A stretch of 34,603 nt of DNA. It comes from CAZAYB01 sp964489215. Lineage in GTDB: Bacteria; Planctomycetota; Phycisphaerae; Sedimentisphaerales; Anaerohalosphaeraceae. Location: positions 1 through 34,603 of the forward strand of contig CAZAYB010000002.1 in NCBI GenBank assembly GCA_964489215.1, written 5' to 3'. Positions 1 through 8,507 of this stretch are shown here, one piece after another. Position numbers and translations under genes: made by a program. The notes beneath the pieces were generated by a model. The model worked only from the letters and a program-made list of their open reading frames with translations, had not been told where the DNA came from and ran no database searches. Numbering within the stretch: position 1 is the stretch's first letter; every line of letters begins with the position of its first letter.

Positions 1-116
1 ATATTTTCCGTTTGCGCGGGTGTGGTAAGTTTGAGCAGTTTTTTTTTGAGGCATTGCATCTGTTCCTGCGAACAGGTTAGGGTTCTGTTTCGCGGTGCAC
101 GTTTTTTTTGAGCCAT
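1..116 (-). CDS. Partial N-terminus of a probable site-specific DNA methyltransferase
   Basis: An ATG at 116 opens a frame that runs off the window edge, giving 38 complete codons. It begins 5 bases after the stop of the upstream secreted protein gene, so the two are probably co-transcribed. The peptide starts MAQKKRAPRN and carries RNRTLTCSQEQ followed by LLKLTTPAQTEN. From memory, this pattern (RNRTLT, a helix with KLLKL, then a short T/P-rich turn) resembles the N-terminus of bacterial N4/N6 DNA methyltransferases that come just before the DPPY catalytic block. The DPPY motif itself would lie outside the window, so the assignment rests on a short stretch. A basic, lysine-rich start would also suit another nucleic acid-binding protein. 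Confidence 0.4.
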   Translation of the reverse strand, partial: MAQKKRAPRNRTLTCSQEQMQCLKKKLLKLTTPAQTEN

Positions 117-121
117 TTTTA

Positions 122-1699
122 TCAGCGTCCCAGTTCTTCGGGAGTAATTTTGTACCTTTTGTGGTATCTTTCTGGTATTTTGTTGAGCAGTTGTCTTGCC
201 TGGTCAGCGTATTTTGAGTTTGGCCATTTCTGGAGGACCTCTCTGCACATGTCAATTCCTCTTCTGTATCCAGTGAACTGTCCCATTGTGTAGCCTGACT
301 TCATGAATCCTTTTGCAGTGTCGATAAGTTTCTGTGCGCGGTATTCTTCTTCAGGTGACATTTTTGCTTCCTGATCGAGTCCTGTTCCGGCAGGAGCGGG
401 TTGAGTATCCTGCTTTCGGGCAGTTCGGTTTGACCGCTGCTGACTTTGCTGTGTTTGTCTGACAGGCTGGTTATTTTGCGAATGGTCAGGTTTTTGGGCG
501 GTGGATTTTATATTGGAGATGGAGTTTAAGATCATTTTCGGTACAAAGCCTGTAGAGGGTCCGGCGTATATTATTGTACCGTTTTTGTCAGTGAAGAGAC
601 AAAGTGCTCCCTTGATGTTAATTTCATTGAATTTGGGCATGTTGTTTTGTTCTGCTGCCATTATCTGAGCCCATGGCCAGGGGTTTGTGTACAGGGTTTG
701 TACGACTTTTTTCTTTGAGGATATATCATCGGTGTTTACAGCTAAGAATTTTATTTCGCTGCTGTCGTATCTGTCTATGTACCAGTTTGCGAAGGCTTCA
801 ATTTGTTCGTTTAAGGATTCAGTTACCTTTGGTTCGTCACGGCTGGTCATTTCATAGGCTTGTCCGGGCATACCCATCCCCGGCATACCGGGCATAGGGC
901 CTCCCATGGGCGGCTGCATCTGGTTTTGCTGTCTTTGCGAGGATTGCCGCTGTTTTCTTTGTCTTGCGGCAATTTCACATGGGTCTGCAGGTTCGTCAGT
1001 TTTTTCGTGGTCATCGGGGGTGTCTGATGTTTTTTCCTCGAGCTGCCAGAGTATTGCGCAGATGTTTTGGTTTCCGTTGTATTCATATACTGCATTGTTG
1101 ATGCATTCCATTTTTCCGGTTGGGAAGGCAGTTCCCATAAGTTCGGAGTTCATGGAATCGACGTCGAATTCCAGATTGCCTTTTCTTCTTGAGATGTTTT
1201 GTGTCATTCTTTCGGGCAGTTCCCTTACCTGTTGTCCTGCCAGTATGGATAGAGTGATATAGCTTATGTGGGCGTCTCTGTTGCCGGGTGCTATACGGTA
1301 GGCTTTTGAGGCAATCTGTGAGGCTTTTTCCATGTCGTTCTGCAGGTAGGTTGTCCATGCGTAGAGCAGGTAATAGTTGCTTTCGCCTTGTTCGCTGAAT
1401 TGTTTTCTTTTTGATGCTCCCTGTTTTAGGGCATTTTCAAGCTGTTCAATTGTTCCAGCAGGTACGTTTGGGTTTTCCTGTACCATCTGGAGTATCATTT
1501 CGAGGGCGTCTTCAACGAGTCTTTCAGCGTCTTTGGCGTCTCTTGATGTTTCTTTTTGTCTTCTTTGGCCTGGCTGGGGCTGCATATCGTATAAACCGGG
1601 CATTCCGGGCATCATCTGTTCATCCTGGGCGAAGATGTTGACGGTTGCGGATAAAAGCGTAATTATCAGGACAGAAAGAGTGATTTTAGGGTATAACAT
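122..1699 (-). CDS. Secreted TPR protein with a thioredoxin-like middle region
   Basis: This 525-residue protein has an N-terminal signal peptide (hydrophobic residues about 7-24, then AQDEQ) and should be exported. Residues about 105-145 read as a TPR pair (LLYAWTTYLQNDMEKA, then AYRIAPGN). A glutamine-, proline-, methionine- and glycine-rich linker covers about 240-285. Residues about 295-395 resemble a redoxin fold, with a FLAVNTDD strand and ALCLFTDKNGTIIYAG, but I see no CxxC pair, so redox activity is doubtful. A second Q-rich linker (400-445) leads to a C-terminal TPR-like helix pair (about 450-510). The start has a good ribosome binding site (GGAG, 8 bases upstream). I do not recognise the family. 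It may be a periplasmic scaffold. Confidence 0.8.
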   Translation of the reverse strand: MLYPKITLSVLIITLLSATVNIFAQDEQMMPGMPGLYDMQPQPGQRRQKETSRDAKDAERLVEDALEMILQMVQENPNVPAGTIEQLENALKQGASKRKQFSEQGESNYYLLYAWTTYLQNDMEKASQIASKAYRIAPGNRDAHISYITLSILAGQQVRELPERMTQNISRRKGNLEFDVDSMNSELMGTAFPTGKMECINNAVYEYNGNQNICAILWQLEEKTSDTPDDHEKTDEPADPCEIAARQRKQRQSSQRQQNQMQPPMGGPMPGMPGMGMPGQAYEMTSRDEPKVTESLNEQIEAFANWYIDRYDSSEIKFLAVNTDDISSKKKVVQTLYTNPWPWAQIMAAEQNNMPKFNEINIKGALCLFTDKNGTIIYAGPSTGFVPKMILNSISNIKSTAQKPDHSQNNQPVRQTQQSQQRSNRTARKQDTQPAPAGTGLDQEAKMSPEEEYRAQKLIDTAKGFMKSGYTMGQFTGYRRGIDMCREVLQKWPNSKYADQARQLLNKIPERYHKRYKITPEELGR

Positions 1700-1855
1700 G
1701 TTTATAACTCCGAATTTGCCGTAAATTTGTTTTATAGTTTATTTAAGTATATATGGCACCTTGTATATGATACCATTTCGTCGGATAATATAAAGGAAAA
1801 ATCCGGTGTTTGTTAAAATCATAATTTGCGTGCCGATTAAAGAGTTTTTGTTATG

Positions 1856-1877
1856 AATTGACATTTAATTGACATTT
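1856..1877 (+). repeat. Perfect 11-bp tandem repeat containing TTGACA twice
   Basis: The unit AATTGACATTT occurs twice back to back (1856-1866 and 1867-1877) in the divergent intergenic region upstream of ribE. Each unit carries a consensus -35 hexamer TTGACA, 11 bases apart. It could provide alternative -35 elements or a paired regulator site on one face of the helix. The repeat is seen directly; its role is inferred. Confidence 0.6.
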
Positions 1878-1897
1878 GGGACTTATAAACTTAGCAT
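1869..1897 (+). promoter_or_regulatory. Candidate sigma-70-type promoter for ribE-pdxA-rsmA
   Basis: TTGACA at 1869-1874 matches the -35 consensus exactly. TAGCAT at 1892-1897 follows after a 17-base spacer and matches 4 of 6 positions of the -10 consensus. The predicted transcript would begin about 35 bases before the ribE start codon, leaving no room for a long leader RNA. Confidence 0.4.
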
Positions 1898-1939
1898 AGG
1901 GGTAGAGTATTTACTAATTTAGAGTTGTAAAGGCGATTT

Positions 1940-2578
1940 GTGTTTACAGGATTGATTGAAAATGTCGGTAAGGTTCTTTCTGTTAAGCGAAGCAGGTTCG
2001 GTGTGGAGCTTTCTTTGGAGCTTGGGATTTTGGCAGATGGTACTTTTGTTGGTGACAGTATTGCGGTTGACGGTGTCTGCCTTACTGTTTCACAGCTGAA
2101 ATCGTCTGAGGGTGTTTTTGATGTAAGCAGCGAGACGGTCAGCAGGAGTACGCTTTCGGGGCTTAAAGTTGGCGATGAGGTAAATCTGGAGCGTGCCTTA
2201 AGGGTTGACGGCAGGTTTGGAGGGCATATCGTTCAGGGTCATACCGACGGAGTTGGGAGAATATCTCGAATAGAGAAGAAGGGTGAGTTTGCTGAGTTTA
2301 CAGTAGAGACGGCCGATTCTCTGCTTGATGAGATAGTGGTCAAGGGTTCTGTGGCTGTAGATGGCATAAGCCTTACGGTAGCGAAGATGGACAGCAAAAG
2401 CTTTACGATGGCGCTTATACCGGTAACTTTGTCTGATACGACCTGGAAGAACGCCCGAGTTTCTGATATGGTTAATATCGAGACTGATATAATAATAAAG
2501 ACGGTTAAAAAGCAGCTTGAACGTATTTCAGGTTCAGGTCTTCTTACCGCGAGTAAGCTTCGCGAACTGGGGTTTTAA
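1940..2578 (+). CDS. ribE: Riboflavin synthase, alpha subunit
   Basis: The enzyme dismutates two molecules of 6,7-dimethyl-8-ribityllumazine to riboflavin and a pyrimidine, the last step of cytoplasmic riboflavin synthesis. The 212-residue protein has the family length and two lumazine-binding halves: the first opens with MFTGLIENVG, and the second with GHIVQGHTDGVG at about residue 93. Repeated GDSIAVDGVCLTV and KGSVAVDGISLTV strands mark the internal duplication. The start is GTG, preceded by an AAAGG ribosome binding site. Its stop overlaps the pdxA start by one base (TAATG), so translation is probably coupled. No FMN riboswitch is visible and no other rib gene lies nearby. The symbol ribC is also used for this enzyme. 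Confidence 0.96.
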   Translation: MFTGLIENVGKVLSVKRSRFGVELSLELGILADGTFVGDSIAVDGVCLTVSQLKSSEGVFDVSSETVSRSTLSGLKVGDEVNLERALRVDGRFGGHIVQGHTDGVGRISRIEKKGEFAEFTVETADSLLDEIVVKGSVAVDGISLTVAKMDSKSFTMALIPVTLSDTTWKNARVSDMVNIETDIIIKTVKKQLERISGSGLLTASKLRELGF

Positions 2579-3621
2579 TGAGCAGTCGCCAAAACAGGAT
2601 AAGCGATAATATTGTTATCGGGGTTACTATGGGTGACCCTGGCGGTATCGGTCCGGAGATAGTGGTCAAGGCTCTTTCTGATCCATGTATAAGACGTCTT
2701 GCCAAGTTTATAGTTTTTGGTATGGATGAGCAGCTTGAGTACGCAGCTGATATGGCAGAGGTTGAGCCTTTCTGGCTTCGTCATCAGCATGAGAAGATAA
2801 GCAGGGATTACCCACGTCAGGTAAGTGTTGCAGATTATGACGAGTATTCAGCAGTGCCCTGGATGCATGAGGCTAACAAGGTAAGCGGAGAGTCTTCTCT
2901 TCGTTTTTGTGTTGACGGTATAGATGCAGCTAAAGACGGTATAATCGACGCTTTGGTTACTGCACCTATAAGCAAGACGAGCTGGAAGCTGGCAGGTGCG
3001 AAATGGCCCGGTCATACCGAGCTTCTTGCAGACAGGTGCAAAAGTTTGCGCAAGGTTATGATGTTTGTGGCGGGGTCGCTTAAGCTTGCATTGGCGACGA
3101 TACATGAGCCCTTGTTTGAGATTCGTCATAAGTTTACTATCGGTCTTGTATTTGAGCCTATTGATTTGCTCAACACGGCTTTGAAGGAATATTTTGGTTA
3201 TACGAAACCTAAGATAGCGGTTTGCGGTTTGAATCCTCATGCCGGTGAGGAAGGTCAGTTTGGTGATGAGGAACGGCGTATTATAAGCCCTGCGATTTTG
3301 ATGGCTCAGGAGGCGGGTATAAATGTAAGCGGTCCTTATCCAGCTGATACGTTGTTTATCCGTGCCGCTGACGGGGAGTTTGACGGAGTTGTTGCGATGT
3401 ATCACGACCAGGGTCTTATACCGGTTAAGATGCTGGCTTTTAACGAGGCAGTTAATGTTACCGTTGGTATTCCGATTATTCGAACCTCGCCTGCCCACGG
3501 GACAGCATTCGATATTGCGGGCAAGGGTATAGCCAATCCTGCGAGTATGAAGCAGGCTATACGTGTAGCAGTTGAGATGGCGCGGGTTTCAAATTCGAGG
3601 CCTGCTGATGTTGGCCGATAG
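2578..3621 (+). CDS. pdxA: 4-hydroxythreonine-4-phosphate dehydrogenase
   Basis: PdxA oxidises 4-phosphohydroxy-L-threonine with NAD in the DXP-dependent pathway to pyridoxal 5'-phosphate. The 347-residue length fits the family. Visible signatures are TMGDPGGIGPE near the N-terminus, TAPISK, GHTELLA (metal-ligand His), GLNPHAGEEGQFG, YHDQGLIPVKML (metal-ligand His) and IRTSPAHGTAFDIAGKG near the C-terminus. The ATG overlaps the ribE stop by one base, and rsmA follows after 21 bases. A pdxA-rsmA pairing is also seen in Enterobacteria, which supports both calls. A PdxA2-type enzyme of sugar-acid catabolism is the alternative, but the housekeeping context argues against it. Confidence 0.95.
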   Translation: MSSRQNRISDNIVIGVTMGDPGGIGPEIVVKALSDPCIRRLAKFIVFGMDEQLEYAADMAEVEPFWLRHQHEKISRDYPRQVSVADYDEYSAVPWMHEANKVSGESSLRFCVDGIDAAKDGIIDALVTAPISKTSWKLAGAKWPGHTELLADRCKSLRKVMMFVAGSLKLALATIHEPLFEIRHKFTIGLVFEPIDLLNTALKEYFGYTKPKIAVCGLNPHAGEEGQFGDEERRIISPAILMAQEAGINVSGPYPADTLFIRAADGEFDGVVAMYHDQGLIPVKMLAFNEAVNVTVGIPIIRTSPAHGTAFDIAGKGIANPASMKQAIRVAVEMARVSNSRPADVGR

Positions 3622-3642
3622 TTTTTTTAGAGGGGAGAAGTT

Positions 3643-4533
3643 TTGCAGACCAAACATGAGATAGAACGGCTGCTGAGCAGCAGCGGGGTAAGGCCTAACA
3701 AGCGGCTTGGTCAGCATTTTCTTATCGACCATAATCTAATGGGTATTCTGGTTGATAATGCAGGTATAACAGGCAGAGATACAGTTCTTGAGGTTGGCCC
3801 GGGTACCGGTTCATTTACTGAGGAGATAGCTTCCCGTGCAGGTTTTGTTGCGGCGGTTGAATTTGATGATGTACTTGCCGATATTGCTTCTCATAAGCTG
3901 CAAAAGTTTAAGAATGTATGCGTAATTAATGCTGACATACTTGAAAGCAAGAGCGTGTTATGTACTGAGGCGGTTGACAGATTAGAGGCGTCTCGTGCGA
4001 AGCTCGGGGGCAGGCTGTTACTTGTTGCCAATCTTCCTTATAATGTATCTACGCCGGTTATGATGAATCTTATAAGCGGTCCTTTAGTTGCAGACCGGAT
4101 GGATGTTACTGTTCAAAAAGAGGTTGGCGAGCGGATGTCAGCGTCGGCGGGCAGCGGAGATTACGGTTCTCTTAGCGTGATGATGTCGGCGACAGGAAAG
4201 GTGAGGATAATCCGCAAGCTTGGTACGGAAGTTTTCTGGCCCAGGCCCAGGGTTGAGTCTGTGATGGTGGAATATATCCGCGATGAGGATAAGGTTTCGC
4301 AGATTCATGATATTGGTATGCTAAGTGATGTTGTCGGTTTGCTGATGGGTCATCGCAGGAAGATGATAAGGTCTTGTGTGAAGTTTGCAGAAGGTCGGCT
4401 TGGTAATATAAACAACTGGTCTGCGATATTTTCAGAGGCGGTTGTTGATCCTCATAAAAGGCCCCAGGAGCTTAGATTCGGTGAATATGTGAGCATTGCA
4501 AATATCTGTTATGAGCAGGTTAAAAACGCTTGA
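3643..4533 (+). CDS. rsmA: 16S rRNA (adenine1518/1519-N6)-dimethyltransferase
   Basis: RsmA (KsgA) dimethylates the two adjacent adenines in the helix 45 loop of 16S rRNA during late 30S assembly, using S-adenosylmethionine. The 296-residue protein has the N-terminal NKRLGQHFLID signature, the SAM-binding LEVGPGTGSFTEE (motif I), an acidic residue in AAVEFDD (motif II), and the catalytic NLPYNVSTPV (motif IV). It continues with FWPRPRVESVMV and a helical C-terminal domain with HRRKMIRS. The start is TTG at 3643, chosen because GGGGAG lies just upstream and because the N-terminal QTKHEIERLL helix is usual for the family. Confidence 0.96.
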   Translation: MQTKHEIERLLSSSGVRPNKRLGQHFLIDHNLMGILVDNAGITGRDTVLEVGPGTGSFTEEIASRAGFVAAVEFDDVLADIASHKLQKFKNVCVINADILESKSVLCTEAVDRLEASRAKLGGRLLLVANLPYNVSTPVMMNLISGPLVADRMDVTVQKEVGERMSASAGSGDYGSLSVMMSATGKVRIIRKLGTEVFWPRPRVESVMVEYIRDEDKVSQIHDIGMLSDVVGLLMGHRRKMIRSCVKFAEGRLGNINNWSAIFSEAVVDPHKRPQELRFGEYVSIANICYEQVKNA

Positions 4534-4616
4534 GATGAGTATCAGCATTAAATGGGGCAAAGGTTGTCTGCACGTTTTTGTATAGTTACTTTTAATTTTT
4601 TCTGGGAGGTTTTGTC

Positions 4617-5513
4617 ATGGATTTTGAAGGTTATCTTCAGGATGTAGGGGAATGGGCGATTGGTACGGGTTTGCGTATTTTTGTAATTTTGATTTTGCTG
4701 TTACTGTGCATCAAGGTCAGTCAGATTATAATCCATCGTCTTTTCAACCGTTATCAGCAAAAGAGAAGCACAGATGAGGAGCTTAAGAAGCGAATCGATA
4801 CCTTAAGCGGTATCGTTATTACCATGCTAATTATTGTTTTGGGAGCGGTTGCGATAACCCTGGTTCTTGGAGAGCTTGGTATAGAGCTTGGGCCGATACT
4901 TGCTGCGGCAGGTGTTATAGGTGTTGCGGTAGGTTTTGGTGCCCAGCATCTGGTGCAGGATGTTATAAGCGGTTTCTTTTTGCTGCTTGACGACCAGGTA
5001 AGAGTAGGTGATGTTATACAGGCAGCGGGTAAGGGCGGTCTTGTAGAGCGTGTTAATTTGCGTATGGTTGTTCTGAGGGACCTGGCAGGTAACGTTCATT
5101 TTATACGAAACGGTCATATCGATGTAGTTACGAATATGACCAAGGAATTTTCACGTTATGTTTTTGATATCGGGGTTGCGTATCGTGAGGATGTCGATGA
5201 GGTTATCGAGGTAGTTAAGCAGGTCGATGAGGATATGCGAAACGATGACGAGTTTAAGGACGATATTCTTGAGCCTATCGAGATACTCGGTCTGGATGAG
5301 TTTGCCAATTCAGCTGTGGTAATCAAGGCCCGAACCAAGACTAAGCCGATAAGGCAATGGGCAGTCGGCAGGGAGTTCAAAAAGCGTCTCAAGAAGAAGT
5401 TCGATGAGCTTGATATCGAGATACCTTTCCCGCATGTTACCCTTTATGCCGGTCAGAACAAGGACGGCAGTTCGCCAGCATTGAACCTTGCTGTAAGTAA
5501 GGAGCAGGATTAG
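4617..5513 (+). CDS. MscS-family small-conductance mechanosensitive channel
   Basis: This 298-residue inner-membrane protein should open under membrane tension to release solutes after hypo-osmotic shock. TM1 spans about residues 17-37, TM2 about 60-85 and the pore-lining TM3 about 90-118, where ILAAAGVIGVAVGFGAQHLVQDVISG shows the Gly/Ala pattern of MscS pore helices. The beta domain follows (LLDDQVRVGDVIQ), then a cytoplasmic alpha/beta domain ending in IEIPFPHVTLY, the usual closing motif. GGGAGG lies 8 bases before the ATG. An 83-base gap with no clear signal separates it from rsmA, and it converges on the fumarase gene. Its short form resembles YggB/MscS rather than the large MscK type. 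Confidence 0.93.
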   Translation: MDFEGYLQDVGEWAIGTGLRIFVILILLLLCIKVSQIIIHRLFNRYQQKRSTDEELKKRIDTLSGIVITMLIIVLGAVAITLVLGELGIELGPILAAAGVIGVAVGFGAQHLVQDVISGFFLLLDDQVRVGDVIQAAGKGGLVERVNLRMVVLRDLAGNVHFIRNGHIDVVTNMTKEFSRYVFDIGVAYREDVDEVIEVVKQVDEDMRNDDEFKDDILEPIEILGLDEFANSAVVIKARTKTKPIRQWAVGREFKKRLKKKFDELDIEIPFPHVTLYAGQNKDGSSPALNLAVSKEQD

Positions 5514-5534
5514 TTTTGTTTTGGCAGGGTAATT

Positions 5535-6260
5535 TTAGAGGTCCCCTTGCAGCGTTACGGATTTGTGTCGGTGCGAGTGGCACTCGATGTTTACAGCAAC
5601 AGGCAGAGATGCGATGTGGCATGGTGCGGTTTCTATGTGCACGGCAAGAGCGGTTGTGTCGCCGCCGAGGCCCTGGGGTCCGATGTTGGTGCTGTTGATT
5701 CTTTGGAGCAGGTTTTTTTCCATTTTCCCGTAAAACGGGTCGCTGTTTTGGGAGGCGATTTCTCTTAGCAGTGCTTTTTTGCTTATGAGGGAGCACTGTT
5801 CGAATGAGCCGCCGATTCCGACCCCGACGACGAATGGCGGGCAGGCGTTTGCTCCTGCGTTTTTTACAACCTCGATTATCCAGTCTTGAACTTTTTCAGG
5901 GGGGTCAGTAGGGTTGAACATTTTGAACATGCTCTTGTTTTCACAGCCGCCGCCTTTTGCCATAACGGTAATTTTCAGTTTGTCGCCCGGTACGATATTG
6001 TAATGAATTACGGCAGGTGTGTTTGTTCCGGTGTTTTTTCTTTTATTGAGCGGTTCATCGACGACGCTTTTTCTAAGCAGTGCGTTTTGATATGCAGTTT
6101 CTATTCCGATGTTGATTGCGTCAGTAATGGTAAGNNNNNNNNNNNNNNNNNNNNNNNNNNNNNNNNNNNNNNNNNNNNNNNNNNNNNNNNNNNNNNNNNN
6201 NNNNNNNNNNNNNNNNNNNNNNNNNNNNNNNNNNATTGTCTGGAAATCTATCAGTTTCAT
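5535..6260 (-). CDS. Class I (Fe-S) fumarate hydratase alpha subunit, interrupted by assembly gap
   Basis: The family hydrates fumarate to L-malate through a [4Fe-4S] cluster; tartrate dehydratase alpha (TtdA) is a close alternative. The real N-terminus MKLIDFQT is followed by the N run, then 199 residues that match the family: LRKSVVDEPL, RKNTGTNTPAVIH, GGGCENKS, NACPPFVVGVGIGGSFE, NIGPQGLGGDTTALAVHIE and a closing NIECHSHRHK. The CPP and ECH cysteines are probably two of the three cluster ligands; the third (LCQDTG) would fall in the gap. The ATG overlaps the stop of the upstream propeller gene by one base (TAATG). No beta subunit gene is adjacent: only 21 bases separate this stop from the convergent channel gene. 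Confidence 0.88.
   Translation of the reverse strand: MKLIDFQTXXXXXXXXXXXXXXXXXXXXXXXXXXXXXXXXXXLTITDAINIGIETAYQNALLRKSVVDEPLNKRKNTGTNTPAVIHYNIVPGDKLKITVMAKGGGCENKSMFKMFNPTDPPEKVQDWIIEVVKNAGANACPPFVVGVGIGGSFEQCSLISKKALLREIASQNSDPFYGKMEKNLLQRINSTNIGPQGLGGDTTALAVHIETAPCHIASLPVAVNIECHSHRHKSVTLQGDL
6135..6234. other. Assembly gap (100 N)
   Basis: Exactly 100 unknown bases lie inside the fumarase alpha gene. Family members run to about 280 residues, while only 8 residues precede and 199 follow the gap. The missing stretch is therefore probably nearer 70-85 codons, and the round figure is a placeholder of unknown true length. Its true length should be 1 modulo 3 if the frame is intact. Confidence 0.99.
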
Positions 6261-8485
6261 TATTGACCTGTTACGATTTCAAAACTTTTGTAGGCTGTAT
6301 TGCCGAGGTCATCGCTTATTTTAAGGGTTATTATATGCGGGCCTGGTTCGAGGCTTTCGGTTTTAATGGTGAAATGCTCTGTGGTTGTGTCATATATCAT
6401 ATCCTCTGGAAGGATGGAAGTGTCGTGTTCGCCGCTGTCGACTATGAATGAGGCAGAGCCTATTGCAGTGAACTTGTCATTAGCGGTAAGGGATATAACA
6501 GCTGAGTCGGAGATTGCTTTTGCCGAGAAATTAGTTAGATTCGGCGGAGTATTGTCTACGACAAACCGGTCGCTTATGCGTGAGCCTTTCAAAGTGTTGG
6601 AAGGTGAATTGCCAGGGCCGTCGTCAGCGGTTACCCTTACTTCGTATCTTCCGTCCGGTACAGTTCTGGTGTTCCATGTGTAGGAGTCCTGCTGGTGATT
6701 TTCGGCGAGTTTTATCCAGCGTATATGGCTGGTTTTTTTGAACTGTATCAGGTACTTTAATTTGTCTTCGTTTGCGTCCTCAGCGGAGAATTTTATCTGT
6801 GCGATGTGGGGGTTGTTTTCCTGGTCCGGTCTGTTTATCTTAACCTCTGTTACCTTCGGTGCCAGGTTTGGTACGACGTATGAGACGACGGTTTTGCGGA
6901 TGATGGGTGTTCTTCCCGGGTCGTCGGTTTTCAGTGTCAGCCGATACTGCATGAACCTTCCAACGGGGCAGGTAAGGTCTGTGTCTTCGGTTAGCTGGAT
7001 GTCAGTTGACCATGGTGAAAAAGTCGGGCTGTTTGGGTCTGCGGTGTTTCCGCTTCTGCAGGCGAGCATTATTTTTGTTTTTGCAGGTATTGTTGCGTCG
7101 AGCTGCATTTTTCCCCACATTGCAGGCTGCTGTGCATCTATCGGTTTTGAGGTATATGTGCCGAGGTTTGCGTAGTCGTTTTCGAGTATTACCAGTGCAG
7201 GCGGATTTGATGCGGCCAGGTAAGCGTTTTGGGGGTTTGTAACCGCAGCTGTAATCTGAGATGACTTTTGGTTTTCGTGTGCGATAGCCTTTGTTTCTGT
7301 TTTTGTGTTTACCGAGTACACCCTTCCGTCGTTTCCGGTGCCTATCAGTATGATATGGTCTTTTGCTGCCATTGAGAAAAAGACGGCCTTTTCGCTGAAT
7401 ATTTCCTTTACGAAACCTTCGGTGTCAATGCTGTATACGAAGCTTGCTGATGACGGTATCATCATCTGCGGTATTTGCGGGGGCTGCTGAGATTTGTCCT
7501 GGTTTGAGTTTTCTTTGGTGTTTGCGGCCTGGAGGCTTTTGGAGCCCTGGGAGTCATCGTTGTTAGTCGCGGGCGGCGGAGTCGGGGCAGGATTTGCCTG
7601 TTCAGTTCTGCCCGGTGCCGAGCGAGTGAACATCTGTGCGCTGGCCGGTTGTCTTGCTGCAGAGGCGGCAGAAGTTGCGGCGGCGTAAAGTGTTCCGTTT
7701 GAATCAAATACCAGTGAGGTTATTTCTTCCTGGTCGCTGTCGTAGAGAATAGAAGCGGTTTTTGTTTTGGTGTTTATTTTGTAAATGAGTCCTTCTTCAT
7801 CGGAGCCTGCGTATAAAAAGCCGTCGGGTCCAAAAGCAGTGGCGAGCAGATTTTTGCTCTGGCTCTGGTAGACCAGTTCCAGCTTGTCTCCGGAAGGGGG
7901 TGTTTTGTATATTCTTCCTTCTGGTCCGGTGGCCATGTAAATATCGCCGTTATCTGCGACGGAAAGTGAGTGGATATACGCCGATGAGATTGATTTGAAC
8001 ACGGTTTCGAATTTACCGTTTTCGTATCTTATAAGCCTTGGGCGTAGTCCGCTTACAGCGGCAAGGAGCCTGTTTTTGTTGTCAAATGCCATTGCGAAGA
8101 TGTGCTCATTGAACAGGTCGTCGAATGAGGTGCCGTTTTCTTTATCCGGGTTTTGGGTGCTTTCTTTTGGTGAGAATATTTTTGTCAGTTTTTCATTTTG
8201 ATATTTGAATATTTCACCGTTTGGGCTTGTTCCCATGTATACAGCTTCATCATCAGCGACAATGCTGTGTATTATCCATGCCTGTGACATTTCCTCGCTT
8301 GTTACGGTTATGCTTGCAGGTGCCAGTTTTATAGTTCCGTCGGAGTTTATGATCGTCGAGTCTGTTTTTCCCTCGAGCAGTTTGTCGGCATCTTCAATTG
8401 TTACATTTTTGCTGGTTACCGCGACAGCAGCAGCGGTGCAGATTATGATTGAAAGCAGGGCGAAGGTATAATTTCTGGTTGTCAT
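6260..8485 (-). CDS. Secreted beta-propeller protein with C-terminal Ig/Fn3-like domains
   Basis: I chose the ATG at 8485 over a TTG four codons earlier, because TGAGGA lies directly upstream of it. The 741-residue product has a signal peptide (NYTFALLSIIICTAAAVAVT). Residues about 45-400 contain propeller-like blades, seen as repeated units such as GDIYMATGPEGRIYK, GFLYAGSDEEGLIYKI and GTLYAAATS. A low-complexity Ser/Ala/Pro/Gln insert sits at about 265-325. Residues about 535-740 look like two beta-sandwich domains (YEVRVTADDGPGNSPSN; FVVDNTPPNLTNFSAK; HIITLKISDDLGNTAY). The function is unknown. It is co-transcribed with the S55 peptidase (22-base gap) and overlaps the fumarase start, so it may be a substrate or partner of the peptidase. 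Confidence 0.85.
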   Translation of the reverse strand: MTTRNYTFALLSIIICTAAAVAVTSKNVTIEDADKLLEGKTDSTIINSDGTIKLAPASITVTSEEMSQAWIIHSIVADDEAVYMGTSPNGEIFKYQNEKLTKIFSPKESTQNPDKENGTSFDDLFNEHIFAMAFDNKNRLLAAVSGLRPRLIRYENGKFETVFKSISSAYIHSLSVADNGDIYMATGPEGRIYKTPPSGDKLELVYQSQSKNLLATAFGPDGFLYAGSDEEGLIYKINTKTKTASILYDSDQEEITSLVFDSNGTLYAAATSAASAARQPASAQMFTRSAPGRTEQANPAPTPPPATNNDDSQGSKSLQAANTKENSNQDKSQQPPQIPQMMIPSSASFVYSIDTEGFVKEIFSEKAVFFSMAAKDHIILIGTGNDGRVYSVNTKTETKAIAHENQKSSQITAAVTNPQNAYLAASNPPALVILENDYANLGTYTSKPIDAQQPAMWGKMQLDATIPAKTKIMLACRSGNTADPNSPTFSPWSTDIQLTEDTDLTCPVGRFMQYRLTLKTDDPGRTPIIRKTVVSYVVPNLAPKVTEVKINRPDQENNPHIAQIKFSAEDANEDKLKYLIQFKKTSHIRWIKLAENHQQDSYTWNTRTVPDGRYEVRVTADDGPGNSPSNTLKGSRISDRFVVDNTPPNLTNFSAKAISDSAVISLTANDKFTAIGSASFIVDSGEHDTSILPEDMIYDTTTEHFTIKTESLEPGPHIITLKISDDLGNTAYKSFEIVTGQ

Positions 8486-8507
8486 TTTTGTCCTCAATTA
8501 TGAATTA

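Noticed and set aside
1700..1939. FMN riboswitch upstream of ribE
   Set aside because: The predicted leader is about 35 bases long and I see none of the conserved RFN-element segments.
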